A DNA stretch of 64,000 nucleotides from Ensifer adhaerens. Its GTDB lineage: Bacteria; Pseudomonadota; Alphaproteobacteria; Rhizobiales; Rhizobiaceae. Shown in pieces: positions 25,691-34,927 of this stretch. Positions within the stretch are counted from its first letter, which is position 1. The number at the start of each line of letters is the position of its first letter. The position numbers were made by a program, and so were the translations under genes. The stretch covers positions 1,234,001-1,298,000 of the forward strand of contig NZ_CP118611.1 of the NCBI RefSeq assembly GCF_028993555.1. The letters run 5' to 3'. A model generated the notes under the pieces. The model had not been told where the DNA came from. It saw only the letters and a list, made by a program, of their open reading frames with translations, and did not search any database.

Positions 25691-27039
25691 AACCCCGCAA
25701 CCCGTCGCTGATCGGCATCGTCGCCCGCCGCATCATCGCCTTTTCGCTGATTGCCATGGCGATCCAGATCGGCGTCGTCTTCGCCGACTACTGGTTCGAC
25801 GACGACAAGCTGAGCGTGCTCATGCTTCAGCAGGAAACCGAAAAGTTGGCTGGCTATGTCCAGGTTCGCGATGGCGTCGTAAGCTACGAACCCAACCACG
25901 AGATGCGCGAGCACTACGAGGACCGCCAAGACGGCAATGGCGCGATCTTCCTCCGTATCCGTACGGCCTCGGGTGTGATCGTCTATTCGAACTGCACGAG
26001 CGAATGCGCCCAACATTTCCTGCCTCTCGGCGTGGATGCGCCGCAGTTCTGGAAGCGCCTGATCGCGCCCGGCAAGCCCTTCAGCGTCGCAGGTGGACAG
26101 ACCTTCGAAATTGGCGGCACGACCGTGCTGATCGAACTTGCGATCCTCAACGACCCAAACGGCTTCGTATACGGAGCACTGCTGCACGAGATGTTCGATT
26201 CGATGATCGTGCCGATGACGCTGATGTTCTGCCTCGTCATCGGTGCGACGATCTGGTCCATTCGCAGCGCCCTGAAGCCCGTCGCCATGGCCGCCCGGGC
26301 AGCCGATGCGCTGGACCCGCGCGACGGCAATGCGCGCCTGCCGCTGACGCGGATGCCGCAGGAGATCGCGCGGCTGGTGTCCGCAGTCAATCGCATGCTC
26401 ACGCGGGTTGCCGATCTCATCCAGTCGCAGAAACTGTTCTCCTCCTCGATCGCCCATGAGATCCGGACACCGGTGTCGATCGCCAAGATGGAGCTGAGCC
26501 GCATAAGCGACCCAAGGGCCCGCAATGCCGAGCGGGACCTCGACGCCTTGACGCACATTCTCGAGCAACTCACCTCCCTGGCGCGGGCCGATGCCGTCGA
26601 TCCCTCCGCCTACCAACGCACAAGCCTGTCGCAAATCGGAGCGGCCGTTGCGGAAGCGATCGCGCCATTCGTCTTCGACCACGACAAGTCGCTCGAGTTC
26701 GTCGACGAAGGAACGCCGCCGGTCACCGCGATCCCGGCGCTTGTCGAGAACATGCTGCGAAATCTCATCGAGAACGCGGTGAAGCACAATCCGCCGGGTA
26801 CACGCATCATTCTTGTCTGTGGTCCAGGCCCGGTGGTCTCGGTCGAGGACAATGGCAAGGGGCTCGTCGACCTGCCCGAGCACCATGAAGACCTCGGCTA
26901 CGTGAAGAGTTCCGGCCAACTCGGGCTCGGCCTGAAGATTGTCCGGCGCATCAGCGAGCTTCACCAGGCGACGATTTCGATCGATACGGCGCCGGAGCGC
27001 GGCACCAGGATCTCGATAGACTTTTCCGCCACGGTCTGA
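25687..27039 (+). CDS. sensor histidine kinase (PmrB-like)
   Basis: 450 residues. One membrane segment near 13-33, a periplasmic domain of about 140 residues containing two close cysteines (SNCTSECAQ), and a second segment near 180-197. HAMP follows, then the dimerisation domain with H257 in SSIAHEIRTPVS and an ATPase domain with N box LRNLIENAVKHNP, G1 VEDNGKGL and G2 GLGLKIVRRI. It phosphorylates the upstream regulator. The ATG overlaps that gene's stop (ATGA), so translation is coupled. The signal is unknown; metal ions or cationic peptides would fit the eptA context. Confidence 0.94.
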   Translation: MKPRNPSLIGIVARRIIAFSLIAMAIQIGVVFADYWFDDDKLSVLMLQQETEKLAGYVQVRDGVVSYEPNHEMREHYEDRQDGNGAIFLRIRTASGVIVYSNCTSECAQHFLPLGVDAPQFWKRLIAPGKPFSVAGGQTFEIGGTTVLIELAILNDPNGFVYGALLHEMFDSMIVPMTLMFCLVIGATIWSIRSALKPVAMAARAADALDPRDGNARLPLTRMPQEIARLVSAVNRMLTRVADLIQSQKLFSSSIAHEIRTPVSIAKMELSRISDPRARNAERDLDALTHILEQLTSLARADAVDPSAYQRTSLSQIGAAVAEAIAPFVFDHDKSLEFVDEGTPPVTAIPALVENMLRNLIENAVKHNPPGTRIILVCGPGPVVSVEDNGKGLVDLPEHHEDLGYVKSSGQLGLGLKIVRRISELHQATISIDTAPERGTRISIDFSATV

Positions 27040-27255
27040 TGTCTATCAATCGGGTGAGCTTTTGGGGAATGAGCCCGAGCCACTGATGGCCTTGCTCCGC
27101 GTCGCTCGGCGCGCCTCACCCGCTTGCGCACTTTCCAATGCAGGTCCCGCTTGGCTTGCCCAGCATCGACCCGAGCGGCAGCAAGGGAGTATTCCGCAGC
27201 TGCAAAACTAGAATTGAACCGCTCCCGTCGTGCTCATCGTTTAAAAATTCATTCG

Positions 27256-27270
27256 ATTGACTTAATCAAT
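27256..27270. promoter_or_regulatory. inverted repeat, candidate TetR operator
   Basis: ATTGA (27256-27260) and TCAAT (27266-27270) separated by CTTAA, 21 bases before the TetR start at 27292. The site sits where a promoter should be, in AT-rich DNA, and is a good candidate for autoregulation of the efflux operon. The 250 bases between the preceding kinase gene and this site hold no gene that I can see. Confidence 0.5.
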
Positions 27271-27291
27271 GGAATGATGTAATTTAAGGAC

Positions 27292-27996
27292 ATGATGAAA
27301 AACAAAACCTCCACCCAAACACCCAAGCAGGACCGCGGCGACGTCACGCGTGAGAAGCTCTTGACGAGCTCCATCGATGTTTTCGGACGCTACGGCTTCG
27401 ACGGTGCCAGCACGCGCATGCTCGCGGAAACCGCCGGCGTGAACCTGCAGGCGATCCCCTACTATTTCGGCGGCAAGGAAGGCCTCTACATCGCCGCCGC
27501 AGAACACCTTGCATCGGTCATCGTCGGCCATGTCGGCGACCTCAGAATTGCGATCCTCGAGCGCCTTGCCCGCCTCGATGGCGAAGGCAAGGCAATGTCG
27601 CCCGAGGAAGCGCGGGATCTCTTGACCCAGATGGCGCAACGCATGGTCGCCATCTTCGTCAGTCGGCAGTCCGAGAGCTGGGCGCGCTTCATCATCCGGG
27701 AGCAGATGGAACCGACCGAGGCATTCGAGCGGGTCTACGCCAATGTCATGGGCCCGATGATCGGCATGGCCGGCAGGCTGGTGGCGACCATTCTCGACGA
27801 GCCACCACAGTCCGAACACGTTCGGCTGAAGACCCTCTCCTTCGTCGGCAGCATTCTCGTGTTCCGCATGGCCCATGCGGCCATGCTTCGCCAGATGAGC
27901 TGGCAGGCCGTTGGCCCCGACGAACTCGACACCCTGCGTCGCCATGTCGCCGAGCTTGTCGCCGCACTTGGCGGCAAGAAGGAGGGCCAACGATGA
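27292..27996 (+). CDS. TetR-family regulator, CecR (YbiH)-like
   Basis: 234 residues. The helix-turn-helix region is [39 protein letters not shown], a form typical of the CerR/CecR group, followed by a C-terminal domain containing [24 protein letters not shown], characteristic of that C-terminal family. In E. coli, CecR (YbiH) regulates the ybhGFSR efflux genes; the same gene order is found here, with a 4-base overlap to the next gene. It very likely represses its own operon. A weak AAGGA site precedes two adjacent ATG codons at 27292 and 27295. Confidence 0.92.
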   Translation: MMKNKTSTQTPKQDRGDVTREKLLTSSIDVFGRYGFDGASTRMLAETAGVNLQAIPYYFGGKEGLYIAAAEHLASVIVGHVGDLRIAILERLARLDGEGKAMSPEEARDLLTQMAQRMVAIFVSRQSESWARFIIREQMEPTEAFERVYANVMGPMIGMAGRLVATILDEPPQSEHVRLKTLSFVGSILVFRMAHAAMLRQMSWQAVGPDELDTLRRHVAELVAALGGKKEGQR

Positions 27997-29000
27997 ACAA
28001 GCCGGCAATCGTCCTTCTGTTGTTCGCCGGCGCCGCGGCCGGTGCCTGGTGGTTCGGTGTCCCTCAGCGGCTCGGCTGGACCGGCCCGGAGCGAGCCTCG
28101 GTGCTTTACGGTAACATCGACATCCGCCAGGTCTCCCTTGGCTTCCGCGTCAATGGCCGTATTGCCAGCCTCGGCGTCGACGAAGGCGACGCGGTGAAGC
28201 CGGGCGATGTCCTTGCGACGCTCGATGCCGTTCCCTTCGAACAGGCGGTGGCCTCAGCCGAAGCCGAACTCGGCGCGCTCAAGGCCAACCTTGCCAAGCT
28301 GAAAGCAGGCGCACGACCAACCGAAATCGCCCAGGCGCGGGCCACCCATGAGGAACGTCTGGCGGACCTGGAAAACGCAAACCTGGCCTATGAGCGCGCG
28401 CGGCAATTGCGTCCGAACGGCACCATTTCTCAGGCCAACCTCGACGAGGCAAGCGCCAACAGAGCTGCTGCGGCTGCGCGCGCCACCTCCGCCCGCGAGG
28501 CACTGGCGCTCATCGAAGAGGGAAGCCGGATCGAGGACATCGAGGCAGCTCAAGCACAAGTGCTGGCGGCCGAAGCCAAGCTCGAAAGCGCCCGCACGTC
28601 GCTTGGCGATACACGCCTGCTCGCGCCAAGCGCGGGCACGGTTCTATCCCGGGTACGCGAAGTCGGCGCCATCGTCGCGCCGTCCGATATGGTCTATGTC
28701 GTCTCTCTCAACGAACCGGTCTGGGTCCGGGCCTATGTCGCAGAGCCGGATCTTGGCCGGGTGCATCCAGGTATGGCCGTCGAAGTCACGTCGGACAGTG
28801 CGCCGGATCGCCCCTACAAGGCGACGGTCGGTTTCATCTCGCCCGTCGCCGAGTTCACCCCGAAGTCGGTGGAAACGCCGGAACTCAGGACCGATCTCGT
28901 CTATCGTCTGCGCATCGTGGTCGACAAGCCGGGTGCCGATCTCAGGCAGGGCATGCCGGTGACGGTGCACCTGCCCGACACCACAGAGGCAAGACAATGA
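27993..29000 (+). CDS. ybhG: HlyD-family membrane fusion protein, YbhG-like
   Basis: 335 residues. An N-terminal signal anchor ([15 protein letters not shown]), a first lipoyl half ([34 protein letters not shown]), a long coiled-coil hairpin (about 85-190, [22 protein letters not shown] onward), the second lipoyl half ([22 protein letters not shown]) and a beta-barrel ([19 protein letters not shown]). It bridges an inner-membrane ABC exporter to an outer-membrane channel across the periplasm. It overlaps both neighbours by 4 bases. No TolC-like gene is present in this window. Confidence 0.93.
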   Translation: MNKPAIVLLLFAGAAAGAWWFGVPQRLGWTGPERASVLYGNIDIRQVSLGFRVNGRIASLGVDEGDAVKPGDVLATLDAVPFEQAVASAEAELGALKANLAKLKAGARPTEIAQARATHEERLADLENANLAYERARQLRPNGTISQANLDEASANRAAAAARATSAREALALIEEGSRIEDIEAAQAQVLAAEAKLESARTSLGDTRLLAPSAGTVLSRVREVGAIVAPSDMVYVVSLNEPVWVRAYVAEPDLGRVHPGMAVEVTSDSAPDRPYKATVGFISPVAEFTPKSVETPELRTDLVYRLRIVVDKPGADLRQGMPVTVHLPDTTEARQ

Positions 29001-30727
29001 ACGACGCCGCACCGTTCGTCCGGATCGCGGACGTGGTCAAGCGCTTCGGCGATGCCCCGCCGGCGCTCGACCACATCGATGGCGAAATCCTCGGCGGGCG
29101 GATCACCGGGCTCGTCGGCCCTGATGGTGCGGGAAAGACCACGCTCATCCGGCTGATGACCGGGCTGATGGTGCCGGACGAGGGAAAGGTCGAGGTTCTC
29201 GGCTTCAATACCGTGACCAATGCCGCCGACATCCAGGCGGCGATCGGCTACATGCCGCAGCGCTTCGGCCTCTATGAAGACCTCTCCGTCCAGGAGAACC
29301 TGAACCTTTACGCCGATCTGCGTGGCCTGCCGCTCGCCGAGCGTGCCGCGACCTTCAATGAACTGCTCGAATTCACCGACCTCAAGCGCTTCACCGAACG
29401 GCTTGCCGGCAAACTCTCCGGTGGCATGAAACAGAAGCTCGGCCTCGCCTGCGCCCTGCTGCGCAAACCTCGCCTGCTTCTCCTGGATGAACCGGGTGTG
29501 GGCGTCGATCCGATCTCCCGCCGCGACCTCTGGAAGATGGTCGAGAACCTGACGGCGGAGGGGATCGGCGTCGTCTGGTCGACCGCCTATCTAGACGAAG
29601 CCGAGGCCTGCGACAGCGTTCTGCTGCTGAACGAGGGCAAGCTGCTCTTTGCCGGCAGCCCCGCTGATCTCACCGCCCGGGTCGCCGACCGCGTCTTCAA
29701 GGTTTCCGGCGTCGCACACGGGCGACGCCAGAAGCTCGCGCGCTTTCTCGATGACGCCGATGTCGTCGACGGTGTCATCCAGGGCGAAGCGATCCGGTTG
29801 GTGATGAAGCCGGACACCAAACCGCCGTCACCGGACGACGGCTCGTCACCGCCCGACGTGACAACCACACCGCCCCGCTTCGAGGATGCCTTCATCGACA
29901 TGCTCGGCGGTGGGCCGGGTGGCCACTCGAAGCTGGCGGAAACCCAGACACCCTTTAAAATCGAGAACGGCAAACCCGTCATCGAGGCCCACGGTCTGAC
30001 GAAACGCTTCGGTGATTTCACCGCCGCCGACGACATCACCTTCGACATTCCGCGCGGGCAGATCTTCGGACTTCTCGGCCCGAACGGTGCCGGAAAATCG
30101 ACGACCTTCAAGATGCTTTGTGGCTTGTTGAAACCTTCCGCCGGCGAGGGCCGCGTTGCCGGCTTCGACCTGCGCCGCGACGCGGCGGAGGCCCGCAACC
30201 GGCTCGGCTACATGGCGCAGAAGTTCTCGCTCTATGGCGACCTAAGCGTCGCGCAGAACCTCAGTTTCTTCGCCGGCGTCTATGGACTTTCCGGTCCGCG
30301 CAAGCGCGAACGAATCCAGCTGATGATCGACATCTTCGCCTTCGGCCGCTTGCTCGACATGTCGGCCAAGGACCTGCCGCTCGGGCTGAAGCAGCGGCTG
30401 GCCCTTGCCTGCGCCGTACTGCACGAGCCGGAGGCGCTGTTTCTCGATGAGCCCACCTCCGGCGTCGATCCCATCACCCGGCGCGAATTCTGGACCCATA
30501 TCAACGGGCTGGTCGAAAAGGGCGTGACCGTGCTCGTTACCACCCATTTCATGGACGAAGCCGAATATTGCGACCGCATCTCGCTCATCTATCGCGGCCG
30601 TTCGATCGCGCTCGGATCGCCGGACGAATTGAAGGCGCAGGTTGCCAGCGCCGAGCTTCCTGACCCGACGATGGAAGATGCCTTTATCGCCCTCGTCCAA
30701 GGCTCAGAGAAGACGGAGGCCGCATGA
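28997..30727 (+). CDS. ybhF: ABC exporter ATPase with two fused nucleotide-binding domains, YbhF-like
   Basis: 576 residues with two ATPase domains in tandem. The first has Walker [10 protein letters not shown], signature [12 protein letters not shown] and Walker [15 protein letters not shown] proline-rich linker follows at about 275-300 ([17 protein letters not shown]). The second has Walker [11 protein letters not shown], a degenerate signature [12 protein letters not shown] and Walker [14 protein letters not shown]. This layout is that of E. coli YbhF. The changed second signature suggests that the two ATP sites may not be equivalent. It drives export through the two permeases that follow. 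Confidence 0.94.
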   Translation: MNDAAPFVRIADVVKRFGDAPPALDHIDGEILGGRITGLVGPDGAGKTTLIRLMTGLMVPDEGKVEVLGFNTVTNAADIQAAIGYMPQRFGLYEDLSVQENLNLYADLRGLPLAERAATFNELLEFTDLKRFTERLAGKLSGGMKQKLGLACALLRKPRLLLLDEPGVGVDPISRRDLWKMVENLTAEGIGVVWSTAYLDEAEACDSVLLLNEGKLLFAGSPADLTARVADRVFKVSGVAHGRRQKLARFLDDADVVDGVIQGEAIRLVMKPDTKPPSPDDGSSPPDVTTTPPRFEDAFIDMLGGGPGGHSKLAETQTPFKIENGKPVIEAHGLTKRFGDFTAADDITFDIPRGQIFGLLGPNGAGKSTTFKMLCGLLKPSAGEGRVAGFDLRRDAAEARNRLGYMAQKFSLYGDLSVAQNLSFFAGVYGLSGPRKRERIQLMIDIFAFGRLLDMSAKDLPLGLKQRLALACAVLHEPEALFLDEPTSGVDPITRREFWTHINGLVEKGVTVLVTTHFMDEAEYCDRISLIYRGRSIALGSPDELKAQVASAELPDPTMEDAFIALVQGSEKTEAA

Positions 30728-31872
30728 CCGCACAGCCCTCCACGACCGAAGGCCGGTCCGCCCGCATCAGGCGTTTTGGCGCGCTCGTGCGCAAGGAAAG
30801 CTACCAGATCGTCCGCGATCCGAGCAGCATCCTGATCGCCTTCGTGCTGCCGCTGATCCTCCTGTTTCTGTTCGGCTATGGTGTCTCGCTCGACACCACC
30901 CGGACCCGCATCGGCCTCGTCATCGAGGAGGAGGCGCCGCTGACGCGGGATCTTGCCGCCGGCTTTCAGGCGTCACGCTATTTCCAGGTTGCGGTTGGTC
31001 GCGACCGCCGCGAATTCGAGGAAGACCTGGTGCTCGGTCGCGTGCGCGGCATCGTCGTTATCCCTGCCGGCTTCATGGGCGACCATACGGCCGGACGACA
31101 TCCCGCCTTGCAGGTACTCGTCGACGGCTCCGACCCGAACACGGCAAACTTCGTTCAGAACTACGCTCAGGCGACGGTTGCCAATTGGGAACGACAGCGC
31201 CTGAACGACGGCGGCGGCCACCCGCCGGCCATCGCCGCGGAACAACGCTTCTGGTTCAATCCGGAGCTGACCAGCCGGAATTTCCTTGTACCCGGGTCGA
31301 TCGCCATCGTCATGACGCTGGTCGGCACGCTGCTGACCTCGCTCGTCGTTGCCCGCGAATGGGAGCGCGGCACAATGGAGGCGATGATGGCGACGCCGGT
31401 CTCGGCCGCCGAACTTTTGGCCGGTAAGCTGTTGCCCTATTTTATCCTTGGACTCACGTCGATGACGCTGTGCGTGCTGCTTGCCGTCTTCCTCTTCGGC
31501 GTCCCCTTCCGCGGATCGGTCGCAGCACTCTATGCGCTTTCGGCAACCTTCCTGATGCCGGCGCTCGGACAGGGCCTGCTGATCTCGGCCGCCACAAAGA
31601 ACCAGTTCCTCGCCTCGCAGCTCGCGCTGATCTCGGCCTTCCTGCCGGCGTTCCTGCTCTCGGGTTTTCTCTTCGAAATCAATTCGATGCCGACGGTCAT
31701 TCAATGGATCACCTTCATCGTGCCGGCGCGCTACCTGATCCCCAGCCTGCAGACCGTGTTTCTCGCCGGCGACATCTGGCCGATGTTCACGCGCGCCATC
31801 GCCGTCATGCTCCTGATCGGCTGCGTCTTCTTTGCGCTCGCCGCCCGCAGTACCCGCAAGAGGATTGGCTGA
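30724..31872 (+). CDS. ybhS: ABC-2 type exporter permease, YbhS-like
   Basis: 382 residues. A membrane segment near residues 35-55 (SSILIAFVLPLILLFLFGYGVSLD), a large extracytoplasmic domain (about 60-190), then five segments in the C-terminal half, including IAIVMTLVGTLLTSLVVAREWERGTMEAMMATP, the ABC-2 family signature. It forms a heterodimer with the next permease. The start overlaps ybhF by 4 bases and the next gene begins one base after its stop. Confidence 0.93.
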   Translation: MTAQPSTTEGRSARIRRFGALVRKESYQIVRDPSSILIAFVLPLILLFLFGYGVSLDTTRTRIGLVIEEEAPLTRDLAAGFQASRYFQVAVGRDRREFEEDLVLGRVRGIVVIPAGFMGDHTAGRHPALQVLVDGSDPNTANFVQNYAQATVANWERQRLNDGGGHPPAIAAEQRFWFNPELTSRNFLVPGSIAIVMTLVGTLLTSLVVAREWERGTMEAMMATPVSAAELLAGKLLPYFILGLTSMTLCVLLAVFLFGVPFRGSVAALYALSATFLMPALGQGLLISAATKNQFLASQLALISAFLPAFLLSGFLFEINSMPTVIQWITFIVPARYLIPSLQTVFLAGDIWPMFTRAIAVMLLIGCVFFALAARSTRKRIG

Positions 31873-31873
31873 T

Positions 31874-32986
31874 ATGTGGTGGACAAGGCTCAAGGCGCTG
31901 ATCGTCAAGGAACTGCTTGCGGTTCTGCGTGATCCCAAGGGACGCACCGTGCTGATCGTGCCGCCGATCCTGCAGCTGCTGGTGTTTTCCTACGCCGCGA
32001 CGCTGGAAGTGACGAATGTCGACGTCATGGTGCTGAACCGCGACAACGGCCACTGGAGCCAGGACCTCGTGCAGGAGATCCAGGGGTCGCCAACCTTCCG
32101 CAGCATCCGCTTCACCAGCAGTCCCGACGACGTGCGCGTCGCGATCGACACCCAAAAGGTCATCGCCGCAATCGAAATCGGCCCCACCTTCTCGCGCGAT
32201 ATCGAGGCGAGCCGGCCAGCCGACGTGCAGATCATCCTCGACGGACGCCGTTCGAATGCGTCACAGATCGTTTCCGGTTATCTCAGCCGTATCGTCGGCA
32301 CGCTTGCCGCTGAAACGCCCGCCGGCAAACGGATGGCATCCGGAGCGGTGACCGTCGTCGCGCGCAATTGGTTCAATCCGAACCTCACCTATCAATGGTT
32401 CATGGTGCCGAACCTGGTCGCCAGCATAGCGCTTTTGATCGGCTTGATCGTGACCGCGCTATCGATCGCGCGCGAACGCGAACTCGGCACGTTCGATCAG
32501 CTGATGGTCTCTCCGCTGAGGACGCATGAGATCCTGATCGGCAAGTTGATCCCGCCGATGATGATCGGCCTGTTCCACATCACGATCTACATCCTGGCCG
32601 CCGTCTTCATCTTCGGCGTACCGCTGCGCGGCTCTCTGTTCCTGCTCTACGGCAGCGCAGTCTTCTACCTTGCGTCCGTGGTGGGCCTCGGCCTGTTCAT
32701 TTCGGCGCTGTCGATGACGCAGCAGCAGGCGATCCTTGGCGCTTTCCTCTTCATGGTGCCGGCGATGTTGCTCTCGGGCTTTGCGACACCGATCGAGAAC
32801 ATGCCGACCTGGCTGCAGCCAATCACCTACGTCAATCCGCTGCGCTACTTCCTCGTCATCGTGAAAGGCGTGTTCCTCAAGGACATTCCGGCGGTCGAGG
32901 TGGCGCGACAGACGATCCCGCTGCTGCTGATCGCCGTCGTTACCCTCTCGGCCGCCTCATGGCTGTTTCGCCGTCGGTTGGAGTAG
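31874..32986 (+). CDS. ybhR: ABC-2 type exporter permease, YbhR-like
   Basis: 370 residues. Same fold as its partner: N-terminal segment (GRTVLIVPPILQLLVFSYAATLEV), extracytoplasmic domain, then LVASIALLIGLIVTALSIARERELGTFDQLMVSP and further membrane segments. I chose the start at 31874 because MWWTRLKALIVKE begins the conserved N-terminal cytoplasmic helix and follows the ybhS stop by one base. In E. coli the YbhFSR exporter contributes to tolerance of tetracycline, chloramphenicol and cefoperazone; whether this applies here is inference. The gene converges on the hydrolase gene with only a 2-base gap and no visible terminator. Confidence 0.93.
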   Translation: MWWTRLKALIVKELLAVLRDPKGRTVLIVPPILQLLVFSYAATLEVTNVDVMVLNRDNGHWSQDLVQEIQGSPTFRSIRFTSSPDDVRVAIDTQKVIAAIEIGPTFSRDIEASRPADVQIILDGRRSNASQIVSGYLSRIVGTLAAETPAGKRMASGAVTVVARNWFNPNLTYQWFMVPNLVASIALLIGLIVTALSIARERELGTFDQLMVSPLRTHEILIGKLIPPMMIGLFHITIYILAAVFIFGVPLRGSLFLLYGSAVFYLASVVGLGLFISALSMTQQQAILGAFLFMVPAMLLSGFATPIENMPTWLQPITYVNPLRYFLVIVKGVFLKDIPAVEVARQTIPLLLIAVVTLSAASWLFRRRLE

Positions 32987-32988
32987 TC

Positions 32989-33591
32989 TCAGCTCTTCAG
33001 AAAACGGCCGATTGCCGCAACCTCGTTCTGGCGGATGTCATGGCCGCCCGGGTGCCACTCGGTTTGCGTCACCGCACCCTGCCCCTGGAAATAGTCTGCC
33101 AGGGTCTGGGTCAGCGGCGCCGGGCAGATGGGGTCTCGTTCGCCGGCAGTGATCAGCACCCGGCGCCCTTGAAGCGCCGGATTGTCTTTTGGCCGGAACG
33201 GGATCAGAGGATGCATGAGCACCGATTTGTCGAAGACACCGCCTTCGATCAGCACATTGGCAAGAATGTTCGCGCCATTGGAGTAACCAAGGCCAATCAC
33301 CTCGGATGCGCCGTGTTCGGTCGCGAGCGACTTGACGAAACCGGCCATCTTCTCGGTCGCCCGTGCAAGATCCGCCATGTCGTAGACGCCCTCACCCGTG
33401 CGTTTGAAGAAGCGTGCGGCACCATATTCCGCCACGTCGCCACGCGGCGAGACGATCGTCGCGTCGGGCAGAAGCTCGGACGCGAAGGTGAAGAACTGGT
33501 TTTCATCTCCGCCCGTCCCGTGGAAGACGAAGAAGATCGGCTGGCCGGGTTTGCCGGCCTTCAGCTTGTGAACGTAACCATGATCGACCAT
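32989..33591 (-). CDS. alpha/beta hydrolase, carboxylesterase/phospholipase type (MhqD-like)
   Basis: 200 residues. The small carboxylesterase fold shows FFVFHGTGGDENQF (oxyanion region), SPRGDV, nucleophile GLGYSNGAN, acid in TAGERDPICP and histidine in HPGGHDIRQNE. An AGGAG site lies 7 bases before the start. It follows, on the same strand, a ring-cleaving dioxygenase gene. The Bacillus mhqO/mhqD pair, induced by quinones and catechols, has the same two families side by side, so a role in detoxifying aromatic electrophiles is likely though not proven. Confidence 0.9.
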   Translation of the reverse strand: MVDHGYVHKLKAGKPGQPIFFVFHGTGGDENQFFTFASELLPDATIVSPRGDVAEYGAARFFKRTGEGVYDMADLARATEKMAGFVKSLATEHGASEVIGLGYSNGANILANVLIEGGVFDKSVLMHPLIPFRPKDNPALQGRRVLITAGERDPICPAPLTQTLADYFQGQGAVTQTEWHPGGHDIRQNEVAAIGRFLKS

Positions 33592-33664
33592 TTTTAGTCT
33601 CCTGGAGAATTTCCGGAAACGGGTAAACGTCCCGTCCGAGATTGTCTGATTTCAGAGCCTTGGA

Positions 33665-33741
33665 TTCACGGTTCCGACGACGCCGTGAACCGTTCTTTCC
33701 GTACAATCCGGTGCCGAAGGCTCGCTACAACGGCGAGCCTT
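33665..33741. repeat. two perfect hairpins between dioxygenase and hydrolase genes
   Basis: First: a 9-base-pair stem, AAGGCTCGC at 33717-33725 with GCGAGCCTT at 33733-33741, 7-base loop, 15 bases after the dioxygenase stop. Second: a 7-base-pair stem, TTCACGG at 33665-33671 with CCGTGAA at 33683-33689. Neither is followed by a clear T-run, so they could be attenuators or 3' end stabilisers in a two-gene transcript, or terminators that separate the genes. Confidence 0.6.
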
Positions 33742-33755
33742 CCCTGCATAGCGTG

Positions 33756-34688
33756 TTAGTCGTCAATCTTCTGCAGGTGGCTTTCCAGGATCGGACGCAG
33801 GTGCTTGTGCTGTTGCGGCAGCTTCAACGCCTCACCGAGATGAGCGAGATCCTCGTCCCGATCGAAGCCCGGCTCGTTGGTGGCGATCTCGAACAGAACG
33901 CCGCCGGGTGTCCGGAAGTAGATCGCCCAGAAGTAATCGCGGTCGATGACCGGGGTAACCTGGTAGCCCGTATCCATCAGCGCCTTGCGCACTTCGAGCT
34001 GCTTTTCGCGGTTTTCGACGGCAAAAGCGATGTGATGCACCGAGCCGGCGCCCTGAGACGCGCGTCCGATATTCGGCATCGTCTCGAGATCGATGACCCG
34101 CGCATCATTGCCGCCAGGCACGATCAAACGCGTGACGCCATCCTTGCGGTCGAGCTCTTCGTAGCCCATGAACTTCAAGAGTTCGGACGTCGCGCCTTCA
34201 TCGCGAAGACGCAGTGCCGCGGAATGGAAGCCACGGATCGCATGATCCGCCGAGATGCCGCCTTCGGTCCATGGCGTGCGCTGGTCGTCCTTGACCTCGA
34301 CGAGGGCAAAGCCGTCGCCATCAGGGCCAGCGAAGTTCAGCCGCTTTTCACCGAAGGTCTCTTCATCCTTGAGACCGGTCACGCCAAGCGTCGTCAGGCG
34401 ATCTTTCCAGAAGCCGAGGGAGCCTTGCGGCACCGAGAAAACAGTCGTCCCCACTTCGCCGGTGCCGGCACGGCCGCGCGGCATGTTCGGGAATGGGAAA
34501 TAGGTCATGACCGTCCCGGGTGTGCCAGCTCCGTCGCCGTAATAGAGGTGGTAGACATCCGGCGAATCGAAGTTGACTGTCTTCTTCACGCGACGCAGGC
34601 CGAGCGACCTGGTGAAGAACACATTGTTTTCGCGCGCATCGTCGGCCATCGAAGTGACGTGATGCAGACCCTTGATCTGATTGAGCAT
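33756..34688 (-). CDS. ring-cleaving dioxygenase, VOC family (MhqO-like)
   Basis: 310 residues with two VOC modules (about 1-140 and 155-300). Metal ligands are visible as His in GLHHVTS, His in SVHHIAF and Glu in GVLFEIATNEPGF. The N-terminal sequence MLNQIKGLHHVTSMADDA with FFTRSLGLRRVKKTVNFD is characteristic of the MhqO/YkcA-type dioxygenases linked to quinone resistance. The start at 34688 follows an AAAGGA site. It is probably a hydroquinone or catechol extradiol dioxygenase in the cytoplasm. Confidence 0.92.
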   Translation of the reverse strand: MLNQIKGLHHVTSMADDARENNVFFTRSLGLRRVKKTVNFDSPDVYHLYYGDGAGTPGTVMTYFPFPNMPRGRAGTGEVGTTVFSVPQGSLGFWKDRLTTLGVTGLKDEETFGEKRLNFAGPDGDGFALVEVKDDQRTPWTEGGISADHAIRGFHSAALRLRDEGATSELLKFMGYEELDRKDGVTRLIVPGGNDARVIDLETMPNIGRASQGAGSVHHIAFAVENREKQLEVRKALMDTGYQVTPVIDRDYFWAIYFRTPGGVLFEIATNEPGFDRDEDLAHLGEALKLPQQHKHLRPILESHLQKIDD

Positions 34689-34927
34689 TGCCGTGATCCT
34701 TTCTCTCCGGCGCCACCGGGCGCTCCGTTGGGTGATAGATGCGCTCATCCGGCCGTCGGCGAAAGACGGCTGCGGCCAAACGCATTGTCAACGCTTCGTT
34801 GACAGCACTACGCTCTCGTCAACAATCATGAACGCCGCGGTGCTGCGCTTGTGACCCGCTGCGCCGATGCTTTAAGATCGCTTCGCGGCATGTTGTCGTC
34901 AGCACGCGAGGAGGCGCGCAGACACCT

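Noticed and set aside
27257..27269. TTGA-N5-TCAA read as an FNR/FixK box
   Set aside because: FNR-type boxes need a 6-base spacer; with 5 bases it fits better as an operator of the adjacent TetR protein.
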